Of a stretch of DNA of 64,000 nucleotides, positions 18,126 to 26,412 are shown piece after piece (the stretch's first letter is position 1; each line of letters opens with the position of its first letter). The notes beneath the pieces were generated by a model, which saw only the letters and a list, made by a program, of their open reading frames with translations, had not been told where the DNA came from and made no database searches. The DNA is from Hyphomicrobiales bacterium (GTDB taxonomy: Bacteria; Pseudomonadota; Alphaproteobacteria; Rhizobiales; Rhizobiaceae), in contig UBNV01000005.1 of assembly GCA_900466945.1 (NCBI GenBank), positions 1 to 64,000 on the forward strand. Reading direction: 5' to 3'. Made by a program: the position numbers and the translations under genes.

Positions 18126-18749
18126 TTAGAAATAGCATGATGGGCTGCGTCCACCGGGTCGGCTGTAAGCGGAACGCCCACCACATAGCCGGCCATTTCT
18201 CATGAGATCATACGGGCAGTCGCAAGTGCCGACATAGGGATCTCTGAGCGGCTGACCGCTTTGGCGGTCGGGGGCTTGCCTTGCCAATGGTGCAGCGGGT
18301 GTGGAAGGCGGCGGCCGGCTTTCCTGTAGGGCAGGCCGCGTGGGGCTCAGCAGATCTTGTCTGATCCAGCCTTGGTCGCGTCCGACGTTGACCTTATGCC
18401 AACCTGCCTCCTGTCCAACGGACTCGATCAGAGTACGCGGGGGTACAGTTCTGACAATAGCCGCACTCGTAGACGGGTCAGCCCTGAGCCGCACGTTGGT
18501 CATGGTGAAGAGGATCGTAGGTGCCAGAGGCTTCTCCTCAACAATCTGATCGTGCTGCGCCGGCGACGAAGGCTGAACGAAGACCTGCGGCGTCGCTCCC
18601 TCTGTTATAGGGCGCTCAACAGGAGTTGGCTGGACGAAGCTCGGCGTTTGTGACGATGGTGCAACCACTTTCTCGTCGCGATCTGCGCCAAGCCAAGCCA
18701 CGGCTAGAACGCCTGCAACGGCCCAACCCAGCCATCCGCCTTTCCTCAT
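18126..18749 (-). CDS. Membrane-anchored SH3-domain protein with Cys-rich tail
   Basis: This is a 207-residue protein. An N-terminal membrane segment (GGWLGWAVAGVLAVAWLGA) is followed by a Pro-rich linker. A bacterial SH3 domain (FTMTNVRLRADPSTSAAIVRTVPPRTLIESVGQEAGWHKVNVGRDQGWIRQDLL) occupies about residues 85-140. The C-terminal motif contains CDCPYD...RLCGGRSAYSRPGG and a late Cys. A similar Cys-rich ending is, from memory, seen in other rhizobial SH3 proteins and might bind a metal or form disulfides. The ATG at 18747 is chosen for GAGG seven bases upstream; the longer frame lacks this. Confidence 0.75.
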   Translation of the reverse strand: MRKGGWLGWAVAGVLAVAWLGADRDEKVVAPSSQTPSFVQPTPVERPITEGATPQVFVQPSSPAQHDQIVEEKPLAPTILFTMTNVRLRADPSTSAAIVRTVPPRTLIESVGQEAGWHKVNVGRDQGWIRQDLLSPTRPALQESRPPPSTPAAPLARQAPDRQSGQPLRDPYVGTCDCPYDLMRNGRLCGGRSAYSRPGGRSPSCYF

Positions 18750-18944
18750 ACTTTGTCCTCTCGGACTCGATGATACTGCCACCAGACGAAGAGTCGAGAT
18801 TAGATGCAACCAAGTCGCACCTAAACGGTATGTGAGCGCTTCGCGAAAACCGGCGCTTGTGGCATTCGCAGGCGGATGCGCGTAGATCGGTGAGCGAGTA
18901 AGCGTCACTTTCTGCACCGTTTATCAAACTTCACAGTTGGCGCC

Positions 18945-19113
18945 CTACATAATCCCCCACGCCCGAAACCTCCCCTGCCCGTCATCTCGCGAAGCCCAAG
19001 CTCTTGAACGATCCGCCGCGCTCCTTGCGGCGTCACCTCGAGCGCCTTCGCCACCATCCCGGCGGATATCAGCGGCCGGGCGGCGATGCGGCGTCTGGTT
19101 TTCAGCATGTCGT
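18945..19113 (-). pseudogene. 3' fragment of a DUF1612-type HTH protein
   Basis: The minus-strand translation MLKTRRRIAARPLISAGMVA, then KALEVTPQGARRIVQELGLREMTGRG, closely resembles the C-terminal helix-turn-helix of the DUF1612 family common on rhizobial plasmids. The expected ending RFRAWGIM followed by stop is present but in a different frame. One extra base in the G-rich run between the two parts explains the shift. Everything upstream of about 19113 is missing, so this is a truncated and frameshifted remnant. Confidence 0.65.
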
Positions 19114-19260
19114 GGCCCGCGACCTGATCGCCCTGACGAGATCATGCGGTTGCCCAGCGAGGCGATGATCCTGCTCAGCACCGGACAAAAGCCGGCGCTT
19201 GCACGAAAGCTGCGCCACTACACCGATCCGGAGCTTCGACCCCTGTTCGAACGGTCTTGA
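19110..19260 (+). pseudogene. 3' fragment of a TraG/VirD4-type coupling protein
   Basis: The plus-strand frame ending at 19260 reads RPDEIMRLPSEAMILLSTGQ, then KPALARKLRHYTDPELRPLFERS. This is the typical tail of TraG/VirD4 coupling proteins (LL..DE.M.L.....L.L..G..P....K..YY.D). Only about 45 residues survive, with no start. It abuts the DUF1612 fragment in opposite orientation, marking an old plasmid-derived junction. The left limit is approximate. Confidence 0.55.
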
Positions 19261-19445
19261 GCGGCCATCCCCGCACGCACCGCAAACCGTCGCTCAAGAC
19301 CGCCCGGATCAAAGCCGCGCTTGCGCGAGATCCGGGTCAGACAATGAAGAATATCGGAGCTTTCAGTATCGCGGCGACCACAGGGCGCGAAAGCGGGAAT
19401 TCTCGTCACGTCAGGGCCGGGAAAAGCGAAGCCGCAGGAGCCTGA
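19257..19445 (+). CDS. Small ORF overlapping the traG-like remnant, doubtful
   Basis: A 62-codon frame begins at TTG (19257), overlapping the TGA of the traG-like fragment in the coupled style TTGA. It reads MSGHPRTHRKPSLKTARIKA, then ALARDPGQTMKNIGAFS. The composition is basic and plausible for a small plasmid protein encoded behind traG, but I do not recognise it. It may equally be non-functional debris of the same junction. Confidence 0.3.
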   Translation: MSGHPRTHRKPSLKTARIKAALARDPGQTMKNIGAFSIAATTGRESGNSRHVRAGKSEAAGA

Positions 19446-19544
19446 GCATAGCGACCCGCAAGGGTCAGGCGGTAACGACTTCGCCCGGCCATGGCGTTCC
19501 GCATGAAGGCGCGGCAGTAAGCTCCGTAGCAAACACCGCCACAC

Positions 19545-20258
19545 TCACCTACCCGGCCGTCCCAGTGTCTTGGCAATATCGATGATGTCATCGCGTGCCG
19601 CCGTCGGATCGTCCTTGCTCCAGGCAACGCCAAGCCCGATCTTCAGATCAATGCCCGTCACCTTCTTCAACACGACATCCCGGCCCGGCAGCTCTCCCGT
19701 CCATTCCGGTGCAAAGCCAATGCCAAGACCTGAGGAGACGAGCGAGATCAGCGAGAAGGTGTCGTCACAGGTATAGGCGACATTGTCATTCGGCCCATGC
19801 TCCGCGAAGGTCTCGGAGAAATAGCGCTCCGTGTAGGAAAGGTTCTGCCGCTTGAATGCGATGATCTTCTCATGGCGCAGATCCTCGACCGTTACCTCTT
19901 GTCTCGAGGCAAGCGGATTTCCCATCGGCACCGCCAGCAGATAACGCTCATGGGCAATCGAGAAGAAGCGCAAGGACCCGATGTTTTCGACGGGACGGAT
20001 GAAGCCGAGATTGAGCTTTCCGCATTCCAGCTGGCGGATGATGTCGGCGGTCGAGCCATTAGATACATGCAGGCGGATATCGGGAAACTTCCGCCCGATC
20101 CGGGCCAAGAATGCCGGCAGCACGCCCGTCGTTGCCGGATAGATCGTCCCGATCCTGATCTCCCGCATTGTCCTGCCTCCTGCCGCACGTGCCATCTCGG
20201 CTGAAAGATCGAGCTCACCCAGCATACGCACGCAGCGATCATAGAACACCTCCATCAT
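19545..20258 (-). pseudogene. LysR-type regulator lacking its DNA-binding domain
   Basis: The 237 codons encode a nearly complete LysR effector-binding domain (REIRIGTIYPATTGVLPAFL, IRLHVSNGSTADIIRQLECG, LLAVPMGNPLAS, LISLVSSGLGIGFAPEWTGE). A normal LysR protein begins with about 85 further residues that hold the helix-turn-helix and linker helix. Here translation can only begin at FYDRCVRMLGELD, inside the linker helix. The break coincides with the start of an unrelated truncated gene at 20265, so the 5' part was lost in a rearrangement. Confidence 0.8.
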
Positions 20259-20264
20259 TACGCG

Positions 20265-20627
20265 ATGGCGTCCACACTAGGGACACTGCGCTCTCTCGAA
20301 ATCCAGCCTACGCCGTACACTGGTGAGGGTAGCGCGCCAAAACTTTTGAGGATCGGGGCCTGGAACCTCGAGCGCTGCAAGTATCCAGAAGCGTCGGTCG
20401 CGCTGTTGCAGGAAGCAAGCGTTGATATCTCTCTCGTCTCTGAAATGGACTGCGGCATGGCGCGGTCAGGGAACATCAACACGACGCGATTTGTGGCTCA
20501 GCGCCTTGGCGCAGGCTATGCATTCGCTGTTGAGTTTGTCGAACTCGGCCTAGGTAACGACCAGGAGATGGCGCTATTCAAGGGCCGGATGAACAGCCAC
20601 GGCTACCACGGGAACGCCATCATGTGA
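20265..20627 (+). pseudogene. Endonuclease/exonuclease/phosphatase family N-terminal fragment
   Basis: The 120 codons contain LLRIGAWNLERCKYPEASVA and ISLVSEMDCGMARSGNINTT, the opening of an endonuclease/exonuclease/phosphatase-fold protein (the WNLE and E-D metal-binding positions). The frame stops at 20625 after GYHGNAIM, where the family continues for another 150 or more residues. It is therefore 3'-truncated and not functional. Confidence 0.65.
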
Positions 20628-20939
20628 GTCATGAAAGCTGGTTTGGCAAGAGTTTAAAGCTATAATTATGCCGTAAATTCAATAATTTAAATAAGTGCTT
20701 ACTGATTTCTGGGCAACAAAGAAGCCCGGCGATGGCGACCAAGTATTGACTGAAAGTCTTTAACCAAAACTTCGCTTCAGGGTTGAGTTTTTGGGCGGCC
20801 TGGATACCGCTATGGCTTGCAAGCGGCCCCTACAGAAAAGGCATCATATGGCGCTACGGCGATATGCTGAATGGTATTTCGTGGAGGTTCCGCACTTGAA
20901 CTCAGCCGCGTCACGACATTCGAAATTTTGGGGATTCAT
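20628..20939. other. Non-coding stretch after the endonuclease fragment
   Basis: About 300 bases, AT-richer than the surroundings near 20640-20700, with no convincing reading frame, RNA gene or repeat. Confidence 0.4.
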
Positions 20940-21197
20940 GTGAAGATTTTTTTGAGGATCGCCTTCTTCATTGTTTTGTCTGCAGTTCTGCATTGGATCC
21001 TGATTTTCGTTTTGCTCGACATTGCAGACGGCAATTTCTGGTTTCTTCCACGGTTCCTCGGCGCGATTCTCGGTGCCTATGTATATGTCTACATGCTGGG
21101 TGGTCCCATATTTTGGGTCGCCGGAGTCCTTTTGATTGGACTGTTAATGTTCGCGGTTTCGACCGCAGTTCGCATGCTGGCCCGTATGTGGCGGTGA
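20940..21197 (+). CDS. Small membrane protein of unknown function
   Basis: This is an 85-residue hydrophobic protein with three predicted membrane helices (IFLRIAFFIVLSAVLHWILI, FLPRFLGAILGAYVYVYML, FWVAGVLLIGLLMFAVSTAV). I chose the GTG at 20940 because GGGGA lies a few bases upstream; an in-frame ATG at 20871 would add 23 poorly hydrophobic residues. Nothing indicates its role. It stands alone between decayed genes and the parDE pair. Confidence 0.5.
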   Translation: MKIFLRIAFFIVLSAVLHWILIFVLLDIADGNFWFLPRFLGAILGAYVYVYMLGGPIFWVAGVLLIGLLMFAVSTAVRMLARMWR

Positions 21198-21367
21198 CTG
21201 GTAAAGTCAGGACAAGTTTGGGGACCGCATACACTCGGTCGCTTCGCTCCCTCCCTGCGCGGCCTTCGGCCTTGCCAGCTCGCATTCGCTCGCTTGCCCG
21301 TTTCGTCGTTTGCTTAAATGTCATCACATCTTAATCACCTGCAGGAATAGGACTTATTCCCCCTTTC

Positions 21368-21396
21368 TCCTTGAAAGGACTCGAACCCGCGGCATG
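21368..21396. repeat. tRNA T-arm-like fragment, copy 3 (left of parDE)
   Basis: CCTTGAAAGGACTCGAACCC followed by GCGGCATG resembles the reverse complement of a tRNA T-arm and continues with text like a degraded anticodon arm (TGTAATTTCAATCCCGTC). It is in the same orientation as the copy at 22145 beyond parE. Confidence 0.45.
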
Positions 21397-21487
21397 TAAT
21401 TTCAATCCCGTCGAGCCATCTCCGTCTTACCTTGCAGCTGGAACAGTACACCTAGAGGACCCAGCAACCATATTGCCACTTTGGGCC

Positions 21488-21512
21488 TTTGGTGGTAAAA
21501 ATTGCTACCAAA
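21488..21512. promoter_or_regulatory. Imperfect inverted repeat upstream of parD
   Basis: TTTGGTGGTAA and TTGCTACCAAA pair at 9 of 11 positions around a 3-base centre, ending 19 bases before the parD start. It is a plausible autoregulatory site for the ParD ribbon-helix-helix protein. Confidence 0.5.
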
Positions 21513-21531
21513 TGCCTTTTGGAGGTCGCCT

Positions 21532-21813
21532 GTGCCAAATGTTGAAAAGATCAGCGTTTCAATGACACCCCAACACGCCGAGTTATTGCGTGACGCTGTG
21601 AACAGTGGCGCTTATGCCAGCGGAAGCGAAGTTGTTCGCGAAGCCATGCGCGACTGGTCGGCCAAATGGATGCAAAGGCGCGAAGATATCGGCAAGTTGC
21701 GTGCGATGTGGGAAGAAGGCAAGGGTAGTGGCCCTGCGGTTGAGGTGGATTTTGATGCGGTGTTGGAAGAAGCACGCCAGGAAATAGTGTCTGCAGCTCC
21801 CCATGCCCGTTAA
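21532..21813 (+). CDS. parD: ParD-family antitoxin
   Basis: This is a 93-residue antitoxin. EKISVSMTPQHAELLRDAVNSGAYASGSEVVREAMRDW is the ParD/CopG-type ribbon-helix-helix domain. The acidic C-terminal tail (VEVDFDAVLEEARQEI) is the toxin-wrapping part. The start is a GTG at 21532 preceded by GGAGGTCGCCT; the ATG-less upstream extension lacks such a site. The gene overlaps parE by 11 bases. The ParD dimer should bind ParE and repress the shared promoter. Confidence 0.88.
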   Translation: MPNVEKISVSMTPQHAELLRDAVNSGAYASGSEVVREAMRDWSAKWMQRREDIGKLRAMWEEGKGSGPAVEVDFDAVLEEARQEIVSAAPHAR

Positions 21814-22120
21814 GCTCTTTTGGACCCCAAAGGCGCGCGCCGACGTTAAGAGCATCTACATCGAAATGCGGAAAGAGCAGCCGCGCAGCGCGGAGCGGTA
21901 CTTCGCCAGTATTCGCCGTAAGGCGGAGTTGCTGATCGAGCACCCGCGTTTAGGCGAGCGTCACCCGGAAGTATTCCGAACGGCTCGAATGTTAGTCGAA
22001 GCGCCCTATGTGATCCTCTACGAGATAAGGCCTGACACCGGTGACGGCCCTATTGATGCCGTCGAAATCGTTCGAGTGGTGGACGGACGCCGTGACCTCT
22101 CGGCGCTGTTTAAGACCTGA
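21803..22120 (+). CDS. parE: ParE-family toxin
   Basis: This 105-residue toxin has the RelE/ParE fold: FWTPKARADVKSIYIEMRKEQPRSAERYFASIRRKAELLIEHPRLGERHPEVFRTARMLVEAPYVILYEI, then IDAVEIVRVVDGRRD. The family order HP.LG...PE.R.L....Y.I.Y.......I.RV.HGRRD is intact, with an Asp in place of His in the last motif. Known ParE toxins act on DNA gyrase. The overlap with parD supports a functional two-gene module. Confidence 0.88.
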   Translation: MPVKLFWTPKARADVKSIYIEMRKEQPRSAERYFASIRRKAELLIEHPRLGERHPEVFRTARMLVEAPYVILYEIRPDTGDGPIDAVEIVRVVDGRRDLSALFKT

Positions 22121-22144
22121 AGGGATGATGGCAAAGTACCGAAC

Positions 22145-22173
22145 GCCTTGGCTGGAGTCGAACCTGCGGCGCG
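22145..22173. repeat. tRNA T-arm-like fragment, copy 4 (right of parDE)
   Basis: GCCTTGGCTGGAGTCGAACC followed by TGCGGCGCG lies 24 bases beyond the parE stop. It matches the copy at 21368 at the CCTTG, GGA-TCGAACC and GCGGC positions in direct orientation. Confidence 0.45.
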
Positions 22174-22374
22174 TCCATAAGACATAGCTTCGTCAATAAC
22201 TTAGCTGCTCCGTGCGGCGTATGCAGAATTATGGAACCAAAGAGGCCAGTTTGCTCCACCGGCTATTCTACACACTGGCTGGTTTCACGTCACTACATTC
22301 AGTTTCTTTGGCTCGCAGGGAAAAGGTCCGCCATGGTGTCGGCGGTCCCTTCATAGCGTGCCAAGAGCAGGCAT

Positions 22375-23292
22375 TCAGGCTGATCCTCGAGGAGTCGGGC
22401 CGGCGGAAAGCGATCCTGATCCGGCGCGTCGTTCCGTCATGACGGTTCGATAGTTGGCCAGCACGATGATGGCACCGCCAAGGAAAACCCAGAGGTCGAT
22501 CGCCTCGCCATAGGCATAGGAGCCGACGACGGCGGCCATCGGCACGCGCAGAAAATCAATCGGCATGGCAACGGACGCATCGAGGCGCTTCACCGCTTGC
22601 GCCTGGCAGTAATGGGCGCAGAGAGCTCCGAGGCCGGCAACCACCATCCAGGGGATATCCGCGACATGCACCGGCCGCCAGTCGGTCAGCGAAGCCACAA
22701 GGCCGAGAGGCAGCTGGATGACGATCATCCAGACCACGATCGCAGCTGGTGAGACGTCGCGCGTCAGTCTTTTGACGAAAATCAGGGAGAGCCCGTAGCC
22801 GGCGGCGGCGATCAGGACGAGACCCGCAGCTGGGTCGACCATCGCGATACCGGGGCGGATGATCAAAAGCACGCCGATGAAGCCGCCGATCGTTGCGAAG
22901 ATCCTTGGCCTCGTCATCTTCTCGCGCAGAAACAAGAATGCAAACAGGGCAACCCAGATCGGCATGGTAAATTCCAGGGCGAACACGGAAGCGAGAGGCA
23001 GCATGACGACGCCGATCGTCCAGAGATACTGGGCCATGAAATGCACGAGGTTGCGCGCAAGATGCAGTTTGAAGAGCTTCACATGACGCAGTTCCGGCAG
23101 CACCAACCGGCCGAAGGCGACGATGACACAAAGGCCGATCAGCGCGCGAAAGAAAAGCACCTGTTCGATCGACAGCGTGCTGGCAAGCTCTCGCGATCCG
23201 ACGGACATCCCAACGAATGAGATCATGCCGAGCGCCATCCAGAGGAGCCCCTCGATGAAATCGGCATGTTGAACCTGTGTGATTTTCTGCAT
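22375..23292 (-). CDS. EamA/DMT-family transporter
   Basis: This is a 305-residue inner-membrane transporter with ten hydrophobic helices and two EamA repeats (first roughly 15-145, second roughly 155-290). Recognisable segments are LFFRALIGLCVIVAFGRLVL, PLASVFALEFTMPIWVALFAFLFLREKM and LDASVAMPIDFLRVPMAAVVGSYAYGE. The family exports or imports small metabolites; the substrate is not predictable. I chose the ATG at 23290 (MQKITQVQHADF), because the longer frame overlaps the Rnk-like gene and lacks similarity. Confidence 0.88.
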   Translation of the reverse strand: MQKITQVQHADFIEGLLWMALGMISFVGMSVGSRELASTLSIEQVLFFRALIGLCVIVAFGRLVLPELRHVKLFKLHLARNLVHFMAQYLWTIGVVMLPLASVFALEFTMPIWVALFAFLFLREKMTRPRIFATIGGFIGVLLIIRPGIAMVDPAAGLVLIAAAGYGLSLIFVKRLTRDVSPAAIVVWMIVIQLPLGLVASLTDWRPVHVADIPWMVVAGLGALCAHYCQAQAVKRLDASVAMPIDFLRVPMAAVVGSYAYGEAIDLWVFLGGAIIVLANYRTVMTERRAGSGSLSAGPTPRGSA

Positions 23293-23360
23293 GTTCGGTT
23301 CTTTCAGGTCGGACGCGTGCCCGGGAAGAGCAAGCGTCCGACAGAGTGATGGAATAGGAG

Positions 23361-23900
23361 TCAAGCCGCCGAAGGACCCGGATCGTCGGGACCGTCCCAA
23401 GCACCGACAAGCTGACCGTGACGTCCATCCATGCCGCCCGACACGAGACGCAAGTGCGGTCTCTGCAGGCTCGTGACCGCCTCCTGACCCATCATCTGCC
23501 GTTCCCGCCGCGATGCCTCGGGCTGGTATTCCACTGCTTCCAGCAACATGGTCTCTGCGAGACCATTCGAATTTTCAAACTCGATCTTCTGGCTTGCGCG
23601 AAGTCCGAGCAGAGCGAGGCCACGCAGTGTCGTGATAGGCAGGAACAGGCCGACCGGGCCAGTTGCCTGGCCGATCGAGATCACGCGGATATCGCTCTCG
23701 CCGGCATGGGCGCGAAAGCGCACACGGCTGTTGATGCTGGCGACATCCCCCGGAAGATCGTCGCGGAACACGACGATGGCCTTTTGGATCTTGCGCCTGC
23801 AAAGCGCGACGAGCCGATCATTGCGGCCCTGCCAGTTGTCGCACAAGGCTTCGAGTATGGTGAAATCCTTTGTAGTCAGAATGTAAGTGTCGTTCGACAT
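23361..23900 (-). CDS. Rnk/GreA-type protein with C-terminal extension
   Basis: This is a 179-residue protein. Its first 135 residues follow the plan of Rnk, an RNA-polymerase-interacting protein whose C-terminal half is a GreA/GreB-like FKBP fold. A short helical N-terminus (ILTTKDFTILEALCDN) is followed by DLPGDVASINSRVRF and a loop beginning SIGQATGPVGLFLPI where Rnk has the SVLAPVGTALLGL motif. The last 45 residues are non-conserved. The ATG at 23898 has GGAG nine bases upstream. A second, more typical Rnk gene lies directly upstream on the same strand. Confidence 0.75.
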   Translation of the reverse strand: MSNDTYILTTKDFTILEALCDNWQGRNDRLVALCRRKIQKAIVVFRDDLPGDVASINSRVRFRAHAGESDIRVISIGQATGPVGLFLPITTLRGLALLGLRASQKIEFENSNGLAETMLLEAVEYQPEASRRERQMMGQEAVTSLQRPHLRLVSGGMDGRHGQLVGAWDGPDDPGPSAA

Positions 23901-23956
23901 TTCGCAGTTCTCCATCGCGCTGTCGCCAGCGCGTCCATCGACATGAGCGGGAGATA

Positions 23957-23981
23957 CCCCTGCGCGAAGATCGCGCAGGGG
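23957..23981 (-). terminator. Perfect 11-bp hairpin between the two Rnk-type genes
   Basis: CCCCTGCGCGA and TCGCGCAGGGG are exact reverse complements with a 3-base loop. The hairpin lies 60 bases beyond the rnk stop on the minus strand and is probably a terminator or mRNA-stabilising structure. Confidence 0.65.
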
Positions 23982-24040
23982 AGCCTATCCTGCGATGAGA
24001 CAACCTCCCCAGGTCGCGAGGCGGGAAACTACTGGCAACA

Positions 24041-24460
24041 TCATGCCGGATCGACCATTTCAGGAGATGCCACCTCTTCGACATGGAGGCGGTGCGAACG
24101 GCCGTCCCGTGCCACCCAATCGATGGACTGACCAGTAGAAAGACCGATCAGGGCCGCACCGATCGGTGTCAGGATGGAGATCTTGTTCGCCGCAATATCC
24201 GCTTCAGCCGGGAAGACCAGCGTGACGCTGCGGTCTTCCCCGAGATCGCTGGTGAAGCGGATCCTGGATCCCATACGTGCGACATTGGCGCCGATCTTGG
24301 TGTCCTGAACGATACGCGCACGGTCGAGCTCGATGAGAAGCTCTTCGGAAACATCGGGGTTCCGTCCGGCATGGGCCTCCGCGAGGCGGTAGAGCCTTTC
24401 ATGATCGGTCCGGGTGAGGATGATTGCCGGCTTGCGCTGCCGTTTCTTTTCGAGAGCCAT
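24041..24460 (-). CDS. rnk: Nucleoside diphosphate kinase regulator (Rnk)
   Basis: This is a 139-residue Rnk homologue. The N-terminal coiled part contains PAIILTRTDHERLYRLAEAH, followed by ELLIELDRARIV, and the GreA/GreB-like C-domain shows MGSRIRFTSDLGEDRSVTLVFP, then ISILTPIGAALIGLSTGQSIDW, the diagnostic Rnk motif. It should bind RNA polymerase; the name comes from effects on nucleoside diphosphate kinase levels. The ATG is supported by GGAGG upstream. In rhizobia such genes often accompany low-oxygen regulators, consistent with fixLJ next door. Confidence 0.88.
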   Translation of the reverse strand: MALEKKRQRKPAIILTRTDHERLYRLAEAHAGRNPDVSEELLIELDRARIVQDTKIGANVARMGSRIRFTSDLGEDRSVTLVFPAEADIAANKISILTPIGAALIGLSTGQSIDWVARDGRSHRLHVEEVASPEMVDPA

Positions 24461-24930
24461 CGTGAGGCCTCCTGTATAAGACGCGCGGTCGCGCATCCGG
24501 CGCACCGCTCTGAAACTAAGAACTGGGATTGAATGTCGCTTCGTAGCCCGTTGCCCCTCGCGGGGACGCTACCCATGCCCCACGACCGTATCGCGACGCG
24601 ATTGGGCCGGGGGTCAGATGCCTGCGATGAGGCACATCCGTGTGCGGATGTTATGGAAGCGTTCGATCAACATGATCGAAAGATGGCCGGCTCGGACACG
24701 GAAGTCAAGCAAGGCCGGTTGCCCCCTAGCCAGTATCACAGCGCGGGCGATCTGATGCCGAAGAAACAGACCATCTGTGGAGACGAACTCGACCTCTGAG
24801 CTTTTTGACTTCTATCAATTGGACACAAGGGCTAGCTTCCCATGTAGGTATGTCGAATCGAGCGGAATTAGCGCAGATCATTGCGCCCTCTGCATTGTTT
24901 TGGCTGATTGGGTGCGAAATCAGGGGCGAA
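24461..24930. other. Intergenic region between rnk and fixL
   Basis: No gene is supported here. It contains a perfect inverted repeat TTCGATC-AACAT-GATCGAA at 24664-24682, a small hairpin ACATCCG-TGTG-CGGATGT around 24636-24653, and the Fnr-type box before fixL listed separately. Promoters of the divergent rnk and fixL units must lie here. Confidence 0.5.
24805..24818. promoter_or_regulatory. Fnr/FixK-type box upstream of fixL
   Basis: TTGACTTCTATCAA matches TTGAT-N4-ATCAA at 9 of 10 fixed positions. It lies 113 bases before the fixL start and suggests feedback of FixK or another Crp/Fnr regulator on fixLJ. Confidence 0.6.
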
Positions 24931-26412
24931 ATGGACGACGTGCAACGAAATGAAAGACGATTTCTCCCCAATTCCTGGGGTTATGTCGTAGCTGTTCTCG
25001 GAACGGTCGCGATCGTCGGCGTGCCGCTTTTCGTCATGGGCGCCGCCGCTTCGCAAACGCTCTCCCTGCTCGTGCCGATCCCGGTCATCGCCACAGCTAT
25101 GATCGGGGGCGCGGGTCCGGCTTTGCTCGCGGCTGTCTTCGGCCTCGCCCTTTGGCTTCTCAATGTGCATTCATCCGGCTCAGAAATCGGCATTGCCCAA
25201 GCAGTCGCATTAGCCGTCCTGGCGACGTTGATCGTCTGGTTTGCCAAACGAAGAGACCAGGATCGGGAGACCCTGGCAGAGCTCAGGGAAGCGCTGGATG
25301 ATCGCGAGGCCCGGATGGGGTCTATCCTCGACACGGTTCTCGATGCCACCATCGTCAGTGACGAAAACGGAATCATCATCTCGTTTAACTCCGCAGCCGT
25401 CCGCCAGTTTGGCTATTCGGAGGCCGAAGCCATCGGGCAGAACCTTAAGCTGCTCATGCCTCAGCCTTACAAGGTCGAACACGACGGATACATGCGCCGC
25501 TATATGGAAACAGGCGAAAAGAGGATCATCGGCGTCGATCGCGTCGTGGTCGGACAGCGGAAGGACGGCTCGACTTTTCCCATGAAGCTCGCGGTCGGCG
25601 AGATCAAACGCGGAGGAAAGCGGTTCTTCACCGGGTTCGTCCGCGACCTTACGGAACGAGAGGAATCCGCCGCCCGCCTGCAGGAGATCCAGACCGAGCT
25701 CGCAAGACTCGGCCGATTGAACGAGATGGGAGAGATGGCGTCGACGCTGGCGCACGAGTTGAACCAGCCATTGTCGGCGATTGCCAACTATGTCCACGGC
25801 TGCGCGCGTTTGCTTGAGAATGCAGTCAGCGATCGCGACATCCAGGTCCGCGACGCCTTGCTGGAAGCGGGGGAGCAAAGCATTCGCGCCGGACAGATCA
25901 TTCGACACCTGCGCGAGTTCGTAACCAAAGGCGAGACGGAAAAACGGACGGAGAGCCTGCGTCAACTCATCGAAGAGGCCGGAGCGCTCGCTCTCGTCGG
26001 CTCGCGGGAAAAGGGCGTGCGCACAGTGTTCGATTTCACCGCGGACAACGACCAGGTCTTCGTCGACCGGATTCAGATTCAGCAGGTCCTCACCAACCTG
26101 ATGCGGAATGCGATCGAGGCGATGAAGCAAACCGAGAAAAAGGAAATCCGCGTCAGTGTCTGTTCCGACAAGATGGGACTTTTGACGGTGACGGTCGAGG
26201 ATTCCGGTCCCGGGATTTCTCCGGAAGTCGCCCAGGATATCTTCAAGCCGTTCACGACGACAAAGGCAGGAGGGATGGGGATCGGGTTGTCGATTTCCAG
26301 GCGCATCGTAGAAGCCCATGGCGGAGAAATGACCGTCTCCAAGAGCGAGCTTGGCGGCGCCTCCTTCAGTTTTACCTTGATCCAGCACGACGAGGACCAA
26401 AATGCAGCCTGA
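24931..26412 (+). CDS. fixL: Oxygen sensor histidine kinase FixL
   Basis: This is a 493-residue kinase that autophosphorylates at low oxygen and activates FixJ. Four hydrophobic segments occupy residues about 18-105. A haem-binding PAS domain (about 125-245) follows; the proximal haem ligand is expected at His184 in [11 protein letters not shown], followed by the FixL hallmark [20 protein letters not shown]. The H-box [17 protein letters not shown] gives phospho-His275, and the ATPase has [10 protein letters not shown] and EDSGPGIS motifs. I chose the ATG at 24931 ([10 protein letters not shown]) after GGGGCGAA. The gene overlaps fixJ by 11 bases. All haem-pocket residues I can recognise are kept, unlike hybrid FixL variants. 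Confidence 0.93.
   Translation: MDDVQRNERRFLPNSWGYVVAVLGTVAIVGVPLFVMGAAASQTLSLLVPIPVIATAMIGGAGPALLAAVFGLALWLLNVHSSGSEIGIAQAVALAVLATLIVWFAKRRDQDRETLAELREALDDREARMGSILDTVLDATIVSDENGIIISFNSAAVRQFGYSEAEAIGQNLKLLMPQPYKVEHDGYMRRYMETGEKRIIGVDRVVVGQRKDGSTFPMKLAVGEIKRGGKRFFTGFVRDLTEREESAARLQEIQTELARLGRLNEMGEMASTLAHELNQPLSAIANYVHGCARLLENAVSDRDIQVRDALLEAGEQSIRAGQIIRHLREFVTKGETEKRTESLRQLIEEAGALALVGSREKGVRTVFDFTADNDQVFVDRIQIQQVLTNLMRNAIEAMKQTEKKEIRVSVCSDKMGLLTVTVEDSGPGISPEVAQDIFKPFTTTKAGGMGIGLSISRRIVEAHGGEMTVSKSELGGASFSFTLIQHDEDQNAA

Larger units (their letters stand above)
21198..21531. other. Intergenic stretch with tRNA-like fragment and parD operator
   Basis: No reading frame here is protein-like. 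It contains the T-arm-like fragment at 21368 and the imperfect inverted repeat at 21488, both listed separately. The CGCTTCGCTC-type low-complexity text near 21240-21300 looks like ordinary palindromic spacer. Confidence 0.4.

Noticed and set aside
20258..20482. Upstream extension restoring the LysR DNA-binding domain
   Set aside because: The minus-strand frames upstream of 20258 contain no helix-turn-helix; this DNA codes for the unrelated endonuclease-type fragment on the plus strand.
21368..21430. Full tRNA gene on the minus strand
   Set aside because: Only T-arm and part of an anticodon-arm-like text are present; the acceptor and D arms do not pair, so it is listed as a fragment.
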